DNA of 64,000 bases from Petunia secreta (GCA_029990175.1 JARKIP010000035.1:43104001-43168000), one strand, 5' to 3'; positions 28,252 to 43,900 are shown, counted from the first letter of the stretch. Made by a program: numbers and translations. The notes: generated from the letters alone by a model not told the origin.

Positions 28252-31200
28252 AAGGTTTGGGCTTGTTCTTACAACCCCAATTTCACAATAAAAAATAGGG
28301 TAAACTACTCGCAGAGAGCTAGATCCTGTCTACCTCAGCCACCAGGCATTATTTGTAAGTGGAACTCATCAATCTAATAAATTGCATGATGCAGCCCAAA
28401 TCTGTGTTGATCAGATATTGAATCCATCGAGGCCATTGACACGAAGCCAAGCCAAGCTCATGCACGATGTGCTCATTCTGCTGGTGTGGTCGGGAGGAAG
28501 CGCTTGTTCCAATGCTTAGTGGCCGAGCACAAGATATGAAGGCTATATCTGCAGGCTCGAGCCTGAAGAAGGAAGTGACCGAACATTAAACCCTTACGCC
28601 GAACACTGATTGACTAAAGGGCTACAATCGTGCCCGAAGACAAGTGACCGACCGATGTCAAATATGCCCGAGCTGAGCAACTGAGCACCGAAGTCAAGAG
28701 AGTCGAGCACATAAATTACTTCAGCCCTGCGTGGCCTTGTTTACTTAGTCGATTGTGATCGTATTTACTTTAGTACCCTTGGGGCTATCAATATAAGCCC
28801 TTTAGCTTAGTTCATTTGTGTGGAGTTGTTGATGAATATTGAATGTAGCTGATGCTATTTGACTCTCCGTTGAGAGCCGAACCCCATCGTAGGAATTTAC
28901 TAGAACTTGTGTCATTCGGTGTACTCATTTGAACAAATTCCTCTTTGGTCATTTAATTTGCAAGAAGCATGAGATTTTCTTGAGGATTGTTGCTTAGCAT
29001 TTGGGGCATCTTATTCCTTTTCATTGTTTGATCTGAGACCAGTTACTCAGAATCATTCCAAAGAAGTAAAGATTCGTCTTGCTTCTATCTTTTATTTTTA
29101 TTTGATTTCCGCTGTCTTCGGTTGTTAAGCTTAACTCCGATTAAGCTTGCACCATATTGGTATCAGAGCAAGGTTTGGGCTTGTTCTTACAACCCCAATT
29201 TCACAATAAAAAATAGGATAAACTACTCGCAGAGAGCTAGATCACGTCTACCTCAGCCACCAGGCATTATTTGTAAATGGAACTCATCAATCCAATAAAT
29301 TGCATGATGCAGCCCAAATATGTGTTGATCAGATATTGAGTCCACTAAGGCCATTGACACGAAGCCAAGCCAAGCACATGCATGATGTGCACATTCAGCT
29401 GGCGTGGTAGGGAGGAAGCGCTTGTTCCGATGCTGAGTGGCCGAGCACAAGATATGAAGGCTATATCTGCAGGCTCTAGCCTGAAGAAGGAAGTGACCGA
29501 ACAATAAACCCTTACGCCAAACACTGATTGACTGAAGGGCTACAATTGTGCCCGAAGACAAGTGACCATCCGATGTCAAATATGCCCGAGCTGAGCAACT
29601 GAGCACCGAAGTCAAGATAGTCAAGCACATGAATTACTTCAGCCCTGCGTGGCCTTGTTTAATTAGTCGATTGTGACCGTATTTACTTAAGTACCCTTGG
29701 GGCTATCAACATAAACCCTTTAGTTTAGTTCATTTGAGGGGAGTTGTTGATCAATATTGAACATTGCTGATGCTATTTGACTCTCCGTTGAGAGCCGAAC
29801 CCCATCGTAGGAATTTATTTGAACTTGTGTCATTCGGTGTAGTCATTTGAACAAATTCCTCTTTGGTCATTCAATTTGCAAGAAGCATGAGTTTTTCTTG
29901 ACGATTGTTACTTAGCATTAGGTGCATCTTATTCCTTTTCATTGTTTGATCTGAGACCAGTTCCTCAGAATCATTCCAACGAAGTAAAGATTCGTCTTGC
30001 TTCTATCTTTAATTTTTATTTGATTTCTCATGTCCTCGGTGGTTAAGCTTAACTCCGATTAAGCTTGCACCATCTTGGTATCAGAGCAAGGTTTGGGCTT
30101 GTTCTTACAACCCCAATTTCACAATAAAAAATAGGGTAAACCACTCGCATAGAGCTAGATCACGTCTACCTAAGCCACCAGGCATTATTTGTAAGTGGAA
30201 CTCATCAATCCAATAAATTTCATGATACAACCCAAATTCGTGTTGATCAGATATTGAATCCATCGAGGCCATTGACACGAAGCCAAGCCAAGCTCATGCA
30301 CGATGTGCACATTCAGCTGGTGTGGTCAGGAGGAAGCGCTTGTTCCAATGCTGAGTGGCTGAGCGGCTGAGCACAAGATATGAAGGCTATATCTGCAGGC
30401 ACGAGCCTGAAGAAGGAAGTGACCGAACATTAAACCCTTACGCCGAACACTGATTGACTGAAGGGCTACAATTGTGCCCGAAGACAAGTGACCGTCCGAT
30501 GTCAAATAAGCCCGAGCTGAGCAACTGAGCACCGAAGTCAAGATAGTCGAGCACGTTAATTACTTCAGCCCTGCGTGGCCTTGTTTAATTAGTCGATTGT
30601 GACTATATTTACTTAAGTACACTTGGGGCAATCAATATAAACCCTATAGCTTAGTTCATTTGAGGGGAGTTGTTGATCAATATTGAACATAGCTGATGCT
30701 ATTTGACTCTCCATTGAGAGCCGAACCCCATCGTAGGAATTTATTAGAACTTGTGTCATTCGGTGTAGTCATTTGAACAAATTCCTCTTTGGTCATTCAA
30801 TTTGCAAGAAGCATGAGCTTTTCTTGAGGATTGTTGCTTAGCATTAGGTGCATTTTATTCCTTTTCATTGTTTGATCTGAGACCAGTTCCTCAGAATCAT
30901 TCCAACGAAGTAAAGATTCGTCTTACTTCTATCTTTAATTTTTATTTGATTTCCGATGTCTTCGGTTGTTAAGCTTAACTCCGATTAAGCTTGCACCATT
31001 TTGGTATCAGAGCAAGGTTTGAGCTTGTTCTTACAACCCCAATTTCACAATAAAAAATAGGGTAAACTACTCGTAGAGAGCTAGATCACGTCTACCTCAG
31101 CCACAAGGCATTATTTGTAAGTGGAACTCATCAATCCAATAAATTGTATGATGCAGCCCAAATCTGTGTTGATCAGATAGTGAATCCATCGAGGCCATTG

Positions 31201-33483
31201 ACACGAAGCCAAGCCAAGCTCATGCACGATATGCACATTCAGCTGGCGTGGTCGGGAGGAAGCGCTTGTTCCAATGCTGAGTGGCTGAGCACAAGATATG
31301 AAGGCTATATCTGCAGGCACGAGCCTGAAGAAGGAAGTGACCGAACATTAAACCCTTACGCCGAACACTTATTGACTGAAGGGCTACAATTGTGCCCGAA
31401 GACAAGTGACTGTCCGATGTCAAATATGCCCGAGCTGAGCAACTGAGCACCGAAGTCAAGAGAGTCGAGCACATGAATTACTTCAGCCCTGCGTGGCCTT
31501 GTTTAATTAGTCGATTGTGACCGTATTTACTTAAGTACCCTTGGGGCTATCAATATAAACCCTTTAGCTTAGTTCATTTAAGGGGAGTTGTTGATGAATA
31601 TTGAACATAGCTGATGCTATTTGACTCTCCGTTGAGAGCCGAACCCCATCGTAGGAATTTATTAGAACTTGAGTCATTCGGTGTAGTCATTTGAACAAAT
31701 TCCTCTTTGGTCATTCAATTTGCAAGAAGCATGAGTTTTTCTTGAGGATTGTTGTTTAGCATTTTGGGCATCTTATTCCTTTTCATTGTTTGATCTGAGA
31801 CCAGTTCCTCAGAATCATTCCAAAGAAGTAAAGATTCGTCTTGCTTCTATAATTTTTATTTATTTGATTTCCGCTGTCTTCGGTTGTTAAGCTTAACTCC
31901 GATTAAGCTTGCACCATCTTGGTATCAGAGCAAGGTTTTGGCTTGTTCTTACAACCCCAATTTCACAATAAAAAATAGGATAAACTACTCGCAGAGAGCT
32001 AGATCACGTCTACCTAAGCCACATGGCATTATTTATAAGTGGAACTCATCAATCCAATAAATTGCATGATGCAGCACAAATCTTTGTTGATCGGATATTG
32101 AATCCATCGAGGCCATTGACACGAAGCCAAGCCAAGCTCATGCACGATGTGCACATTCTGCTGGTGTGGTCGGGAGGAAGCGCTTGTTCCGATGCTGAGT
32201 GGCCGAGCACAAGATATGAAGGCTATATCTGCAGGCTCGAGCCTGAAGAAGGAAGTGACCGAACATTAAACCCTTACGCCGAACACTGATTGACTGAAGG
32301 GCTACAATTGTGCCCGAAGACAAGTGACCATCCGATGTCAAATATGCCCGAGCTGAGCAACTGAGCACCGAAGTCAAGAGAGTCGAGCACATGAATTACT
32401 TTAGCCCTGCGTGGCCTTTTTCAATTAGTCGATTGTGACCGTATTTACTTAAGTACCCTTGGGGCTATCAATATAAACCCTTTAGCTTAGTTCATTTGAG
32501 GGGAGTTGATGAATATTGAACATAGCTGATGCTATTTGACTCTCCGTTGAGAGCCGAACCCCATCATAGGAATTTATTAGAACATGTGTCATTCAGTGTA
32601 GTCATTTGAACAAATTTCTCTTTGCTCATTCAATTTGCAAAAAGCATAAGTTTTTCTTGAGGATTGTTGCTTAGCATTAGGTGCATCTTATTCCTTTTCA
32701 TTGTGTGATCTGAGACCAGTTCCTCAGAATCATTCCAACGAAGTAAAGATTCGTCTTGCTTTTATATTTTATTTTTATTTGATTTCCGCTGTCTTCGGTT
32801 GTTAAGCTTAACTCCGATTAAGCTTGTACCATCTTGGTATCAGAGCAAGGTTTGGGCTTGTTCTTACAACCCCAATTTCATAATAAAAAATAGGGTAAAC
32901 CACTCGCATAGAGCTAGATCACGTCTACCTTAGCCACCAGGCATTATTTGTAAGTAGAACTCATCAATCCAATAAATTGCATGATGCAGCCCAAATCCGT
33001 GTTGATCAGATATTGAATCCATCGATGCCATTGACACGAAGCCAAGCAAAGCTCATGCACGATGTGCACATTCAGCTGGCGTGGTCGGGAGGAAGCGCTT
33101 GTTCCAATACTGAGAGGCCGAGCACAAGATATGAAGGCTATATCTGCAGGCTCGAGCCTGAAGAAGGAAGTGACCGAACATTAAACCCTTACGCCGAACA
33201 CTGATTGACTGAAGGGCTACAATCGTGCCCGAAGACAAGTGACCGTCCGATGTCACATATGCCCGAGCTGAGCAACTGAGCACCGAAGTCAAGAGAGTCG
33301 AGCATATAAATTACTTCAGCCCTGCGTGGCCTTGTTTAATTAGTCGATTGTGACTGTATTTACTTAAGTACCCTTGGGGCTATCAATATAAGCCCTTTAG
33401 CTTAGTTCATTTGAGGGGAGTTGTTGATGAATATTGAACGTAGCTGATGCTATTTGACTATTCGTTGAGAGCTGAACCCCATC

Positions 33484-36400
33484 GTAGGAATCTATTTGAA
33501 CAAATTCCTCTTTGGTCATTCAATTTGCAAGAAGCATGAGTTTTTCTTGAGGATTGTTGCTTAGCATTTGGGGCATCATATTCCTTTTCACTGTTTGATC
33601 TGAGACAAGTTCCTCAGAATCATTCCGAAGAAGTAAAGATTCGTCTTGCTTCTATCTTTTATTTTTATTTGATTTCCGTTATCTTCGGTTGTTAAGCTTA
33701 ACTCCGATTAAGCTTGCACAATCTTGGTATCAGAGCAAGGTTTGGGCTTGTTCTTACAAACCCTATTTCACAATAAAAAATAGGGTAAACTACTCGCAGA
33801 GAGCTAGATCACGTCTACCTCAGCCACCAGGCATTATTTGTAAGTGGAACTCATCAATCCAATAAATTGCATGATGCAGCACAAATGTGTGTTGATCAGA
33901 TATTGAATCCATCGAGGCCATTGACACGAAGGCAAGCCAAGCACCTGCATGATGTGCACATTCAGCTGGCGTGGCAGGGAGGAAGCGCTTGTTCCGATGC
34001 TGAGTGGCCGAGCACAAGATATGAAGGCTATATCTGCAGGCTCGAGCCTGAAGGAAGAAGTGAACGAACATTAAACCCTTACGCCGAAAACTGATTGACT
34101 GAAGGGCTACAATCGTGCCCGAAGACAAGTGACCGTCCGATATCAAATATGCCCGACCTGAGCAACTGAGCACCGAAGTCAAGAGAGTCGAGCACATGAA
34201 TTACTTCAGCCCTTTGTGGCCTTGTTTAATTAGTCGATTGTGACCGTATTTAGTTAAGTACCCTTGGGGCTATCAATATAAACCCTTTAGCTTAGTTCAT
34301 TTGAGGGGAGTTGTTGATGAATATTGAACATAGCTGATGCTATTCGACTCTCCGTTGAGAGCCGAACCCCATCGTAGGAATTTATTAGAACTTGTGTCAT
34401 TCGGTGTAGTCATTTGAACAAATTCCTCTTTGGTCATTCAATTTGCAAGAAGCATGAGTTTTTCTTGAGGATTGTAGCTTAGCATTAGGTGCATCTTATT
34501 CCTTTTCATTGTTTGATCTGAGACCGGTTCCTCATAATCATTCCAACGAAGTAAAGATTCGTCTTGCTTCTATCTTTTATTTTTATTTGATTTCTGATGT
34601 CTTCGGTTGTTAAGCTTAACTCCGATTAAGCTTGCACCATCTTGGTATCAGAGCAAGGTTTGGGCTTGTTCTTACAACCCCAATTTCACAATAAAAAATA
34701 GGGTAAACCACTCGCATAGAGCTTGATCACGTCTACCTCAGCCACCAGGCATTATTTGTAAGTGGAACTCATCAATCCAATAAATTGCATGATGCAGCCC
34801 AAATCCGTGTTGATCAGATACTTAATCCATCGATGCCATTGACACGAAGCCAAGCCAAGCTCATGCACGATGTGCACATTCAGCTGGCGTGGTCGGGAGG
34901 AAGCGCTTGTTCTAATGCTGAGTGGCCGAGCACAAGATATGAAGGCTATATCTGCAGGCTCGAGCTTGAAGAAAGAAGTGACCGAACATTAAACCCTTAC
35001 GCCGAACACTAATTGACTGAAAAGCTACAATCGTGCACGAAGACAGGTGACCCTCCAATGTCAAATATGCCCGAGCTGAGCAACTTAGCACAGAAGTCAA
35101 GAGAGTCGAGCACATAAATTACTTCAGCCCTGCGTGGCCTTGTTTAATTAGTCGACTGTGACTGTATTTACTTAAGTACCCTTGGGGCTATCAATATAAG
35201 CCCTTTAGCTTAGTGCATTTGAGGGGAGTTGTTGATGAATATTGAACGTAGCTGATGCTATTTGACTCTCCGTTGAGAGCCGAACCCCATCGTAGGAATC
35301 TATTTGAACAAATTCCTCTTTGGTCATTCAATTTGCAAGAAGCATGAGTTTTTCTTGAGGATTGTTGCTTAGCATTTGGGGCATCATATTCCTTTTCACT
35401 GTTTGATCTGAGACAAGTTCCTCGGAATCATTCCGAAGAAGTAAAGATTCGTCTTGCTTCTATCCTTTATTTTTATTTGATTTCCGTTATCTTCGGTTGT
35501 TAAGCTTAACTCCGATTAAGCTTGCACAATCTTGGTATCAGAGCAAGGTTTGGGCTTGTTCTTACAAACCCTATTTCACAATAAAAAATAGGGTAAACTA
35601 CTCGCAGAGAGCTAGATCACGTCTACCTCAGCCACCAGGCATTATTTGTAAGTGGAACTCATCAATCCAATAAATTGCATGATGCAGCACAAATGTGTGT
35701 TGATCAGATATTGAATCCATCGAGGCCATTGACACGAAGCCAAGCCAAGCACCTGCATGATGTGCACATTCAGCTGGCGTGGCAGGGAGGAAGCGCTTGT
35801 TCCGATGCTGAGTGGCCGAGCACAAGATATGAAGGCTATATCTGCAGGCTCGAGCCTGAAGGAAGAAGTGAACGAACATTAAACCCTTACGCCGAACACT
35901 GATTGACTGAAGGGCTACAATCGTGCCCGAAGACAAGTGACCGTCCGATATCAAATATGCCCGACCTGAGCAACTGAGCACCGAAGTCAAGAGAGTCGAG
36001 CACATGAATTACTTCAGCCCTTTGTGGCCTTGTTTAATTAGTCGATTGTGACCGTATTTAGTTAAGTACCCTTGGGGCTATCAATATAAACCCTTTAGCT
36101 TAGTTCATTTGAGGGGAGTTGTTGATGAATATTGAACATAGCTGATGCTATTCGACTCTCCGTTGAGAGCCGAACCCCATCGTAGGAATTTATTAGAACT
36201 TGTGTCATTCGGTGTAGTCATTTGAACAAATTCCTCTTTGGTCATTCAATTTGCAAGAAGCATGAGTTTTTCTTGAGGATTGTAGCTTAGCATTAGGTGC
36301 ATCTTATTCCTTTTCATTGTTTGATCTGAGACCGGTTCCTCATAATCATTCCAACGAAGTAAAGATTCGTCTTGCTTCTATCTTTTATTTTTATTTGATT

Positions 36401-37099
36401 TCTGATGTCTTCGGTTGTTAAGCTTAACTCCGATTAAGCTTGCACCATCTTGGTATCAGAGCAAGGTTTGGGCTTGTTCTTACAACCCCAATTTCACAAT
36501 AAAAAATAGGGTAAACCACTCGCATAGAGCTTGATCACGTCTACCTCAGCCACCAGGCATTATTTGTAAGTGGAACTCATCAATCCAATAAATTGCATGA
36601 TGCAGCCCAAATCCGTGTTGATCAGATACTTAATCCATCGATGCCATTGACACGAAGCCAAGCCAAGCTCATGCACGATGTGCACATTCAGCTGGCGTGG
36701 TCGGGAGGAAGCGCTTGTTCTAATGCTGAGTGGCCGAGCACAAGATATGAAGGCTATATCTGCAGGCTCGAGCTTGAAGAAAGAAGTGACCGAACATTAA
36801 ACCCTTACGCCGAACACTAATTGACTGAAAAGCTACAATCGTGCACGAAGACAGGTGACCCTCCAATGTCAAATATGCCCGAGCTGAGCAACTTAGCACA
36901 GAAGTCAAGAGAGTCGAGCACATAAATTACTTCAGCCCTGCGTGGCCTTGTTTAATTAGTCGACTGTGACTGTATTTACTTAAGTACCCTTGGGGCTATC
37001 AATATAAGCCCTTTAGCTTAGTGCATTTGAGGGGAGTTGTTGATGAATATTGAACGTAGCTGATGCTATTTGACTCTCCGTTGAGAGCCGAACCCCATC
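33484..37099 (+). repeat. Tandem duplication of a two-monomer block (1808 bp)
   Basis: 33484-35291 and 35292-37099 (ends within ~15 bp) are nearly identical with a constant offset of 1808. Both contain a B'-type then an A-type monomer. The 28-bp deletion (AGGAATCTATTTGAAC) present in monomers 32876 and 34684 but not 36492 places the crossover at CCCCATCGTAGGAAT. Confidence 0.85.
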
Positions 37100-37939
37100 G
37101 TAGGAATTTATTAGAACTTGTGTCATTCGGTGTAGTCATTTGAACAAATTCCTCTTTGGTCATTCAATTTTCAAGAAGCATGAGTTTTTCTTGAGGATTG
37201 TTGCTTAGCATTTGGGGCATCTTATTCCTTTTCACTGTTTGATCTGAGACCAGTTCCTCAGAATCATTCCAAAGAAGTAAAGATTCGTCTTGCTTCTATA
37301 TTTTATTTTTATTTGATTTCCGCTGTCTTCGGTTGTTAAGCTTAACTCCGATTAAGCTTGCACCATCTTGGCATCAGAGCAAGGTTTGGGCTTGTTCTTA
37401 CAACCCCAACTTCATAATAAAAAATAGGGTAAACCACTCGCATAGAGCTAGATCACGTCTACCTTAGCCACCAGGCATTATTTGTAAGTGGAACTCATCA
37501 ATCCAATAAATTGCATGATGCACCCCAAATCCGTGTTGATCAGATATTGAATCCATCGATGCTATTGACACGAAGCCAAGCAAAGCTCATGCACGATGTG
37601 CACATTCAGCTGGCGTGGTCGGGAGGAAGCGCTTGTTCCAATGCTGAGAGGCCGAGCACAAGATATGAAGGCAATATCTGCAGGCTCGAGCCTGAAGAAG
37701 GAAGTGACCGAACATTAAACCCTTACGCCGAACACTGATTGACTGAAGGGCTACAATCGTGCCCGAAGACAAGTGACCGTCCGATGTCACATATGCCCGA
37801 GCTGAGAACCTGAGCACCGAAGTCAAGAGAGTTGAGCATATAAATTACTTCAGCCATGCGTGGCCTTGTTTAATTAGTCGATTGTGACTGTATTTACTTA
37901 AGTACCCTTGGGGCTATCAATATAAGCCCTTTAGCTTAG

Positions 37940-40900
37940 TTCATTTGAGGGGAGTTGTTGATGAATATTGAACGTAGCTGATGCTATTTGACTATCCGTT
38001 GAGAGCCGAACCCCATCGTAGGAATCTATTAGAACTTGTGTCATTCGGTGTAGTCATATGAACAAATTCCTCTTTGGTCATTCAATTTGCAAGAAGCATG
38101 AGTTTTTCTTGAGGATTGTTGCTTAGCATTTGGGGCATCATATTCCTTTTCACTGTTTGATCTGAGACCAGTTCCTCAGAATCATTCCGAAGAAGTAAAG
38201 ATTCGTCTTGCTTCTATCTTTTATTTTTATTTGATTTCCGTTATCTTCGGTTGTTAAGCTTAACTCCGATTAAGCTTGCACAATCTTGGTATCAGAGCAA
38301 GGTTTGGGCTTGTTCTTACAACCCCTATTTCACAATAAAAAATAGGGTAAACTACTCGCAGAGAGCTAGATCACGTCTACCTCAGCCACCAGGCATTATT
38401 TGTAAGTGGAACTCATCAATCCAATAAATTGCATGATGCAGCCCAAATGTGTGTTGATCAGATATTGAATCCATCGAGGCCATGGACACGAAGCCAGCCA
38501 AACACCTGCATGATGTGCACATTCAGCTGGCGTGGTAGGGAGGAAGCGCTTGTTCCGATGCTGAGTGGCCGAGCACAAGATATGAAGGCTATATCTGCAG
38601 GCTCGAGCCTGAAGGAAGAAGTGAACGAACATTAAACCCTTACGCCGAACACTAATTGACTGAAGGGCTACAATCGTGCCCGAAGACAAGTGACCGTCCG
38701 ATATCAAATATGCCCGAGCTGAGCAACTGAGCACCGAAGTCAAGAGAGTCGAGCACATGAATTACTTCAGCCCTTTGTGGCCTTGTTTAATTAGTCGATT
38801 GTGACCGTATTTAGTTAAGTACCCTTGGGGCTATCAATATAAACCCTTTAGCTTAGTTCATTTGAGGGGAGTTGTTGATGAATATTGAACATAGCTGATG
38901 CTATTCGACTCTCCGTTGAGAGCCGAACCCCATCGTAGGAATTTATTAGAACTTGTGTCATTCGGTGTAGTCATTTGAACAAATTCCTCTTTGGTCATTC
39001 CATTTGCAAGAAGCATGAGTTTTTCTTGAGGATTGTAGCTTAGCATTAGGTGCATCTTATACCTTTTCAATGTGTGATCTGAGACCAGTTCCTCAGAATC
39101 ATTCCAACGAAGTAAAGATTCGTCTTGCTTCTATATTTTATTTTTATTTGATTTCCGCTGTCTTCGGTTGTTAAGCTTAACTCCGATTAAGCTTGCACCA
39201 TCTTGGTATCAGAGCAAGGTTTGGGCTTGTTCTTACAACCCCAATTTCATAATAAAAAATAGGGTAAACCACTCGCATAGAGCTAGATCACGTCTACCTT
39301 AGCCACCAGGCATTATTTGTAAGTGGAACTCATCAATCAAATAAATTGCATGATGCACCCCAAATCCGTGTTGATCAGATATTGAATCCATCGATGCTAT
39401 TGACACGAAGCCAAGCAATGCTCATGCACGATGTGCACATTCAGCTGGCGTGGTCGGGAGGAAGCGCTTGTTCCAATGCTGAGAGGCCGAGCACAAGATA
39501 TGAAGGCAATATCTGCAGGCTCGAGCCTGAAGAAGGAAGTGACCGAACATTAAACCCTTACGCCGAACACTGATTGACTGAAGGGCTACAATCGTGCCCG
39601 AAGACAAGTGACCATCCGATGTCAAATATGCCCGAGCTGAGCAACTGAGCACCGAAGTCAAGAGAGTCGAGCACATAAATTACTTCAGCCCTGCGTGGCC
39701 TTGTTTAATTAGTCGATTGTGACTGTATTTACTTAAGTACCCTAGGGGCTATCAATATAAGCCCTTTAGCTTAGTTCATTTGAGGGGAGTTGTTGATGAA
39801 TATTGAATGTAGCTGAAGCTATTTGACTCTCCATTGAGAGCCGAACCCCATCGTAGGAATTTATTAGAACTTGTGTCATTCGGTGTAGTCATTTGAACTA
39901 ATTCCTGTTTGGTCATTCAATTTGCAAGAAGCATGAGTTTTTCTTGAGGATTGTTGCTTAGCATTTTGGGGCATCATATTCCTTTTCACTGTTTGATCTG
40001 AGACCAGTTCCTCAGAATCATTCCGAAGAAGTAAAGATTCGTCTTGCTTCTATCTTTTATTTTTATTTGATTTCCGTTATCTTCGGTTGTTAAGCTTAAC
40101 TCCGATTAAGCTTGCACAATCTTGGTATCAGAGCAAGGTTTGGGCTTGTTCTTACAACCCCTATTTCACAATAAAAAATAGGGTAAACTACTCGCAGAGA
40201 GCTAGATCACGTCTACCTCAGCCACCAGACATTATTTGTAAATGGAACTCATCAATCCAATAAATTGCATGATGCAGCCCAAATGTGTTTGGATCAGATA
40301 TTAAATCCATCGAGGCCATTGACACGAAGCCAAGGCAAGCACCTGCATGATGTGCACATTCAGCTGCCATGGTAGGGAGGAAGCGCTTGTTCCGATGCTG
40401 AGTGGCCGAGCACAAGATATGAAGGCTATATCTGCAGGCTCGAGCCTGAAGGAAGAAGTGAACGAACATTAAACCCTTACGCCGAACACTGATTGACTGA
40501 AGGGCTACAATCGTGCCCGAAGACAAGTGACCGTCCGATATCAAATATGCCCGAGCTGAGCAACTGAGCACCTAAGTCAAGAGACTCGAGCACATGAATT
40601 ACTTCAGCCCTTTGTGGCCTTGTTTAATTAGTCGATTGTGCCCGTATTTAGTTAAGTACCCTTGGGGCTATCAATATAAACCCTTTAGCTTAGTTCATTT
40701 GAGGGGAGTTGTTGATGAATATTGAACATAGCTGATGCTATTCGACTCTCCGTTGAGAGGCGAACCCCATCGTAGGAATTTATTAGAACTTGTGTCATTC
40801 GAAGTAGTCATTTGAACAAATTCCTCTTTGGTCATTCAATTTGCAAGAAGCATGAGTTTTTCTTGAGGATTGTTGCTTAGCATTTTGGGGCATCATATTT

Positions 40901-43900
40901 TCGTTTTCACTGTTTGATCTGAGACCAGTTCCTCAGAATCATTCCGAAGAAGTAAAGATTCGTCTTGCTTCTATCTTTTATTTTTATTTGATTTCCGTTA
41001 TCTTCGGTTGTTAAGCTTAACTCCGATTAAGCTTGCACAATCTTGGTATCAGAGCAAGGTTTGGGCTTGTTCTTACAACCCCTATTTCACAATAAAAAAT
41101 AGGGTAAACTACTCGCAGAGAGCTAGATCACGTCTACCTCAGCCACCAGACATTATTTGTAAATGGAACTCATCAATCCAATAAATTGCATGATGCAGCC
41201 CAAATGTGTTTGGATCAGATATTAAATCCATCGAGGCCATTGACACGAAGCCAAGCCAAGCACCTGCATGATGTGCACATTCAGCTGCCAAGGTAGGGAG
41301 GAAGCGCTTGTTCCGATGCTGAGTGGCCGAGCACAAGATATGAAGGCTATATCTGCAGGCTCGAGCCTGAAGGAAGAAGTGAACGAACATTAAACCCTTA
41401 CGCCGAACACTGATTGACTGAAGGGCTACAATCGTGCCCGAAGACAAGTGACCGTCCGATATCAAATATGCCCGAGCTGAGCAACTGAGCACCGAAGTCA
41501 AGAGACTCGAGCACATGAATTACTTCAGCCCTTTGTGGCCTTGTTTAATTAGTCGATTGTGCCCGTATTTAGTTAAGTACCCTTGGGGCTATCAATATAA
41601 ACCCTTTAGCTTAGTTCATTTGAGGGGAGTTGTTGATGAATATTGAACATAGCTGATGCTATTCGACTCTCCGTTGAGAGCCGAACCCCATCGTAGGAAT
41701 TTATTAGAACTTGTGTCATTCGAAGTAGTCATTTGAACAAATTCCTCTTTGGTCATTCAATTTGCAAGAAGCATGAGTTTTTCTTGAGGATTGTAGCTTA
41801 GCATTAGGTGCATCTTATTCCTTTTCATTGTTTGATCTGAGACCGGTTCCTCATAATCATTCCAACGAAGTAAAGATTCGTCTTGCTTCTATCTTTTATT
41901 TTTATTTGATTTCTGATGTCTTCGGTTGTTAAGCTTAACTCCGATTAAGCTTGCACCATCTTGGTATCAGAGCAAGGTTTGGGCTTGTTCTTACAACCCC
42001 AATTTCACAATAAAAAATAGGGTAAACCACTCGCATAGAGCTTGATCACGTCTACCTCAGCCACCAGGCATTATTTGTAAGTGGAACTCATCAATCCAAT
42101 AAATTGCATGATGCAGCCCAAATCCGTGTTGATCAGATATTGAATCCATCGATGCCATTGACACGAAGCCAAGCCAAGCTCATGCACGATGTGCACATTC
42201 AGCTGGCGTGGTCGGGAAGAAGCACTTGTTCTAATGCTGAGTGGCCGAGCACAAGATATGAAGGCTATATCTGCAGGCTCGAGCTTGAAGAAAGAAGTGA
42301 CCGAACATTAAACCCTTACGCCGAACACTATTTGACTGAAGGGCTACAATCGTGCCCGAAGACAGGTGACCCTCCGATGTCAAATATGCCCGAGCTGAGC
42401 AACTTAGCACCGAAGTCAAGAGAGTCGAGCACATAAATTACTTCAGCCCTGCGTGGCCTTGTTTAATTAGTCGAATGTGACTGTATTTACTTAAGTACCC
42501 TTGGGGCTATCAATATAAGCCCTTTAGCTTAGTGCATTTGAGGGGAGTTGTTGATGAATATTGAACGTAGCTTATGCTATTTGACTCTCCGTTGAGAGCC
42601 GAACCGCATCGTAGGAATTTATTAGAACTTGTGTCATTCGGTGTAGTCATTTGTACAAATTCCTCTTTGGTCATTCAATTTGCAAGAAGCATGAGTTTTT
42701 CTTGAGGATTGTTGCTTAGCATTTGGGGTATCTTCTTCCTTTTCACTGTTTGATCTGACACCAGTTCCTCAGAATCATTCCAAAGAAGTAAAGATTCGTC
42801 TTGCTTCTATCTTTTATTTTTATTTGATTTACGGTATCTTCGGTTGTTAAGCTTAACTCCGATTAAGCTTGCACCATCTTGGTATCAGAGCAAGGTTTGG
42901 GCTTGTTCTTACTACCCCAATTTCACAATAAAAAATTGGATAAACAACTCGCAGAGAGCTAGATCACGTCTACCTCAGCCACCAGGCATTATTTGTAAGT
43001 GGAACTCATCAATCCAATAAATTGCATGATGCAGCCCAAATGTGTGTTGATCAGATATTGAATCCATTGAGGCCATTGACACGAAGCCAAGCCAAGCACA
43101 TGCATAATGTGCACATTCAGCTGGCGTGGTAGGGAGGAAGCGCTTGTTCCGATGCTGAGTGGACGAGCACAAGATATGAAGGCTATATCTGTAGGCTCGA
43201 GCTTGAAGAAAGAAGTGACCGAACATTAAACCCTTACGTCGAACACTGATTGACTGAAGGGCTACAATCGTGCCCGAAGACAAGTGACCGTTCGATGTCA
43301 AAGCATGCCCGAGCTGAACAACTGAGCACCGAAGTCAAGAGAGTCGAGCACATAAATTACTTCAGCCCTGCGTGCCCTTGTTTAATTAGTCGATTGTGAC
43401 TGTATTTACTTAAGTACCCTTGGGGCTATCAATATAAGCCCTTTAGCTTAATTCATTTGAGGGGAGTTGTTGATGAATATTGAACGTAGCTGATGCTATT
43501 TGACTCTCCGTTGAGAGCCGATCCCCATCGTAGGAATTTATTAGAACTTGTGTCATTCGGTGTAGTCATTTGAACAAATTCCTCTTTGGTCATTCAATTT
43601 GCAAGAAGCATAAGTTTTTCTTGAGGATTATTGCTTAGCATTTGGGGCATCTTATTCCTTTTCACTGTTTGATCTGAGACCAGTTCCTCAGAATCATTCC
43701 AAAGAAGTAAAGATTCGTCTTGCTTCTATCTTTTATTTTTATTTGATTTCCGTTATCTTCGGTTGTTAAGCTTAACTCCGATTAAGCTTGCACCATCTTG
43801 GTATCAGAGCAAGGTTTGGGCTTGTTCTTACAACCCCAATTTCACAATAAAAAATAGGGTAAACTACTCGCATAGAGCTAGATCACGTCTACCTCAGCCA

